In this document: piece by piece, positions 4,377 to 5,436 of the stretch
Numbering within the stretch: the stretch's first letter is position 1
Layout of the letters: each line of letters starts with the position of its first letter
Position numbers and translations under genes: made by a program
The notes under the pieces: generated by a model
Told to the model about the DNA's origin: nothing
The model's database searches: none
What the model saw: the letters and a program-made list of their open reading frames with translations, nothing else
Source of the DNA: an uncultured Rhodocyclaceae bacterium
GTDB lineage: Bacteria; Pseudomonadota; Gammaproteobacteria; Burkholderiales; Rhodocyclaceae
DNA: 5,436 nucleotides
Direction of reading: 5' to 3'
Assembly: GCA_937892345.1 (NCBI GenBank)
Contig: CALAGF010000168.1
Coordinates: 1 to 5,436 of the forward strand

Positions 4377-5436
4377 TCACTCGCCGCTTTCTGCGGCCTG
4401 TCGCAGCGCCAGAAACGCCTCTTTCAGGGTCTGGCTGACTGCCGAATCCGGCTCATTCAAGACCAGCGTCTGGTAGGCGTTGAGGTAATCCGCCCGGATA
4501 CGATGGAACAGGTGCAGGAAGTGCCGCAAGAACCCGATGCAATCGAGAATGGCAATCTCGGTGCCATCCGTTTTCTCGTAGAACGTCGCGGCGTACTCGG
4601 CCACAAGTGGGTCGATCACATCCGTGGTGACAAACAGGTAGTTGTGAATCCTGTTCGGCGACCTGGCTATCTTGGTCACTGCCGCGTCGATGTCGTCTTG
4701 CGTGACACGCTTCATCTTCATTTCGTAGGCGGTGACGACTGAATCCTCGCCCATCAAACAGATTTCCACGTCGCCCAATGAGCCAGTTTGAAGATCGGCG
4801 GCATTGTGCGAGTTCAGGGGCAACATGCTTTCAGACAGTCGCGCCCCTGCGGCCTCGTAGGCGGCTGCGACAACCAGCACCGGCAAGCGGCTGGCGTTCT
4901 TGCAGGCAAGGTGCTGGCTTATTAGTGTGACGATGGCCTCCGATGAAAGAGGCAAAGCGCCCTCGGTACGATCCAAGGCATCCAACAGGGAATCCATGCG
5001 GGCCAGCTTCTCGTCGCGCAGCAGCATAAGAACGCGCACGGTTTCCACAAACAGCACGTCAGCGGGAATACGCTGCAAGGCCACATCTTCCAGTAGCTCA
5101 AGCGTCTTTTTGTAGAGGTCACGCGGCCTGCCGACAAGCTCCCGGTCGGTGGTCAGTGCATGGTCGATATTGCGTAGCGTCGGGGTCAGAAAGGCGGTTG
5201 TCGGATTGACCGGCAGCCGGTGTTTGTTGATGAACTTGGTCAGGTGGCGTTCGTCATAGGTGCGCCCGGAAAAACTGTCAGTTCCCCCAATCTCGGTATA
5301 GGGCTTGCGTGGATCGACGTTCGGCTTGTCCAGCTTCCCCAACAGGCATGACATGAGCAGCCGCACCCCTGCTCGGTTACTCATGCAGCGGCAGACGTAA
5401 TCGACACGCTCACGGATTACTGGGTCAGTGACGACA
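4377..5436 (-). CDS. SacI-family type II restriction endonuclease (partial, N-terminus beyond right edge)
   Basis: The first in-window Met is at 5384 (335 residues). The frame stays open to the window edge, adding VVTDPVIRERVDYVCRC, which reads as genuine protein, so the true start lies outside. The visible 352 residues are near the length of SacI (about 358, from memory). Family-like features are the conserved KPYTEIGG and GRTYDERHL blocks (27-34 and 40-48, counted from the in-window Met) and NPTTAFLTP (60-68). A PD-(D/E)xK nuclease core is seen as LGDVEI with D205, then VVTAYEMKM with E221 and K223. The expected target of the family is GAGCTC, but specificity here is not proven. The methyltransferase is not in this window and should lie to the right. 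Expression without it would be lethal. The gene is followed at once by the glycosylase. Confidence 0.82.
   Translation of the reverse strand, partial: VVTDPVIRERVDYVCRCMSNRAGVRLLMSCLLGKLDKPNVDPRKPYTEIGGTDSFSGRTYDERHLTKFINKHRLPVNPTTAFLTPTLRNIDHALTTDRELVGRPRDLYKKTLELLEDVALQRIPADVLFVETVRVLMLLRDEKLARMDSLLDALDRTEGALPLSSEAIVTLISQHLACKNASRLPVLVVAAAYEAAGARLSESMLPLNSHNAADLQTGSLGDVEICLMGEDSVVTAYEMKMKRVTQDDIDAAVTKIARSPNRIHNYLFVTTDVIDPLVAEYAATFYEKTDGTEIAILDCIGFLRHFLHLFHRIRADYLNAYQTLVLNEPDSAVSQTLKEAFLALRQAAESGE

Overview
This window looks like part of the backbone of a plasmid (or plasmid-derived element) from a GC-rich proteobacterium. The best guesses are beta- or gammaproteobacterial hosts of the Xanthomonas, Pseudomonas or Burkholderiales type. 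The evidence is the GC-rich codon use, a RepA_C-family (IncW-like) initiator followed by an iteron origin, and a small ParA with a ribbon-helix-helix partner. Every supported gene reads leftward on the minus strand. Nothing in the sequence fixes the species.

From right to left, the order is as follows. (1) A SacI-family type II restriction endonuclease runs off the right edge, so its N-terminus is missing. (2) A HhH-GPD (AlkA/MAG-type) DNA base-excision glycosylase follows after a few bases, and a rho-independent terminator closes this unit. (3) A parA ATPase comes next, followed after 15 bases by an 89-residue ribbon-helix-helix protein that is the likely ParB/ParG counterpart. (4) After 43 bases comes repA, a 458-codon RepA_C-family initiator with an unusual N-terminal coiled-coil extension. 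(5) Directly beyond the repA stop lies oriV, with five iterons of the form GGGGGGTCCGATTTATCG(A), degenerate DnaA-box-like sites and an AT-rich stretch. (6) About 950 bases of GC-rich, hairpin-dense DNA hold no credible gene. This stretch contains a previously unassigned imperfect inverted repeat of about 450 bases overall. (7) At the left edge, an AT-rich cluster of direct and inverted repeats overlaps a minus-strand promoter and a Shine-Dalgarno sequence for a gene that begins just outside the window.

The parts form a compact maintenance block. RepA and the iterons should replicate the molecule, ParA and the RHH protein should segregate it, and the restriction module is probably cargo that also stabilises it by post-segregational killing. 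The most interesting point is the coupling of a restriction enzyme gene to an alkylbase/mismatch-type glycosylase. This suggests a repair enzyme dedicated to damage caused by the cognate methyltransferase, analogous to Vsr or Mig.MthI but from a different family.
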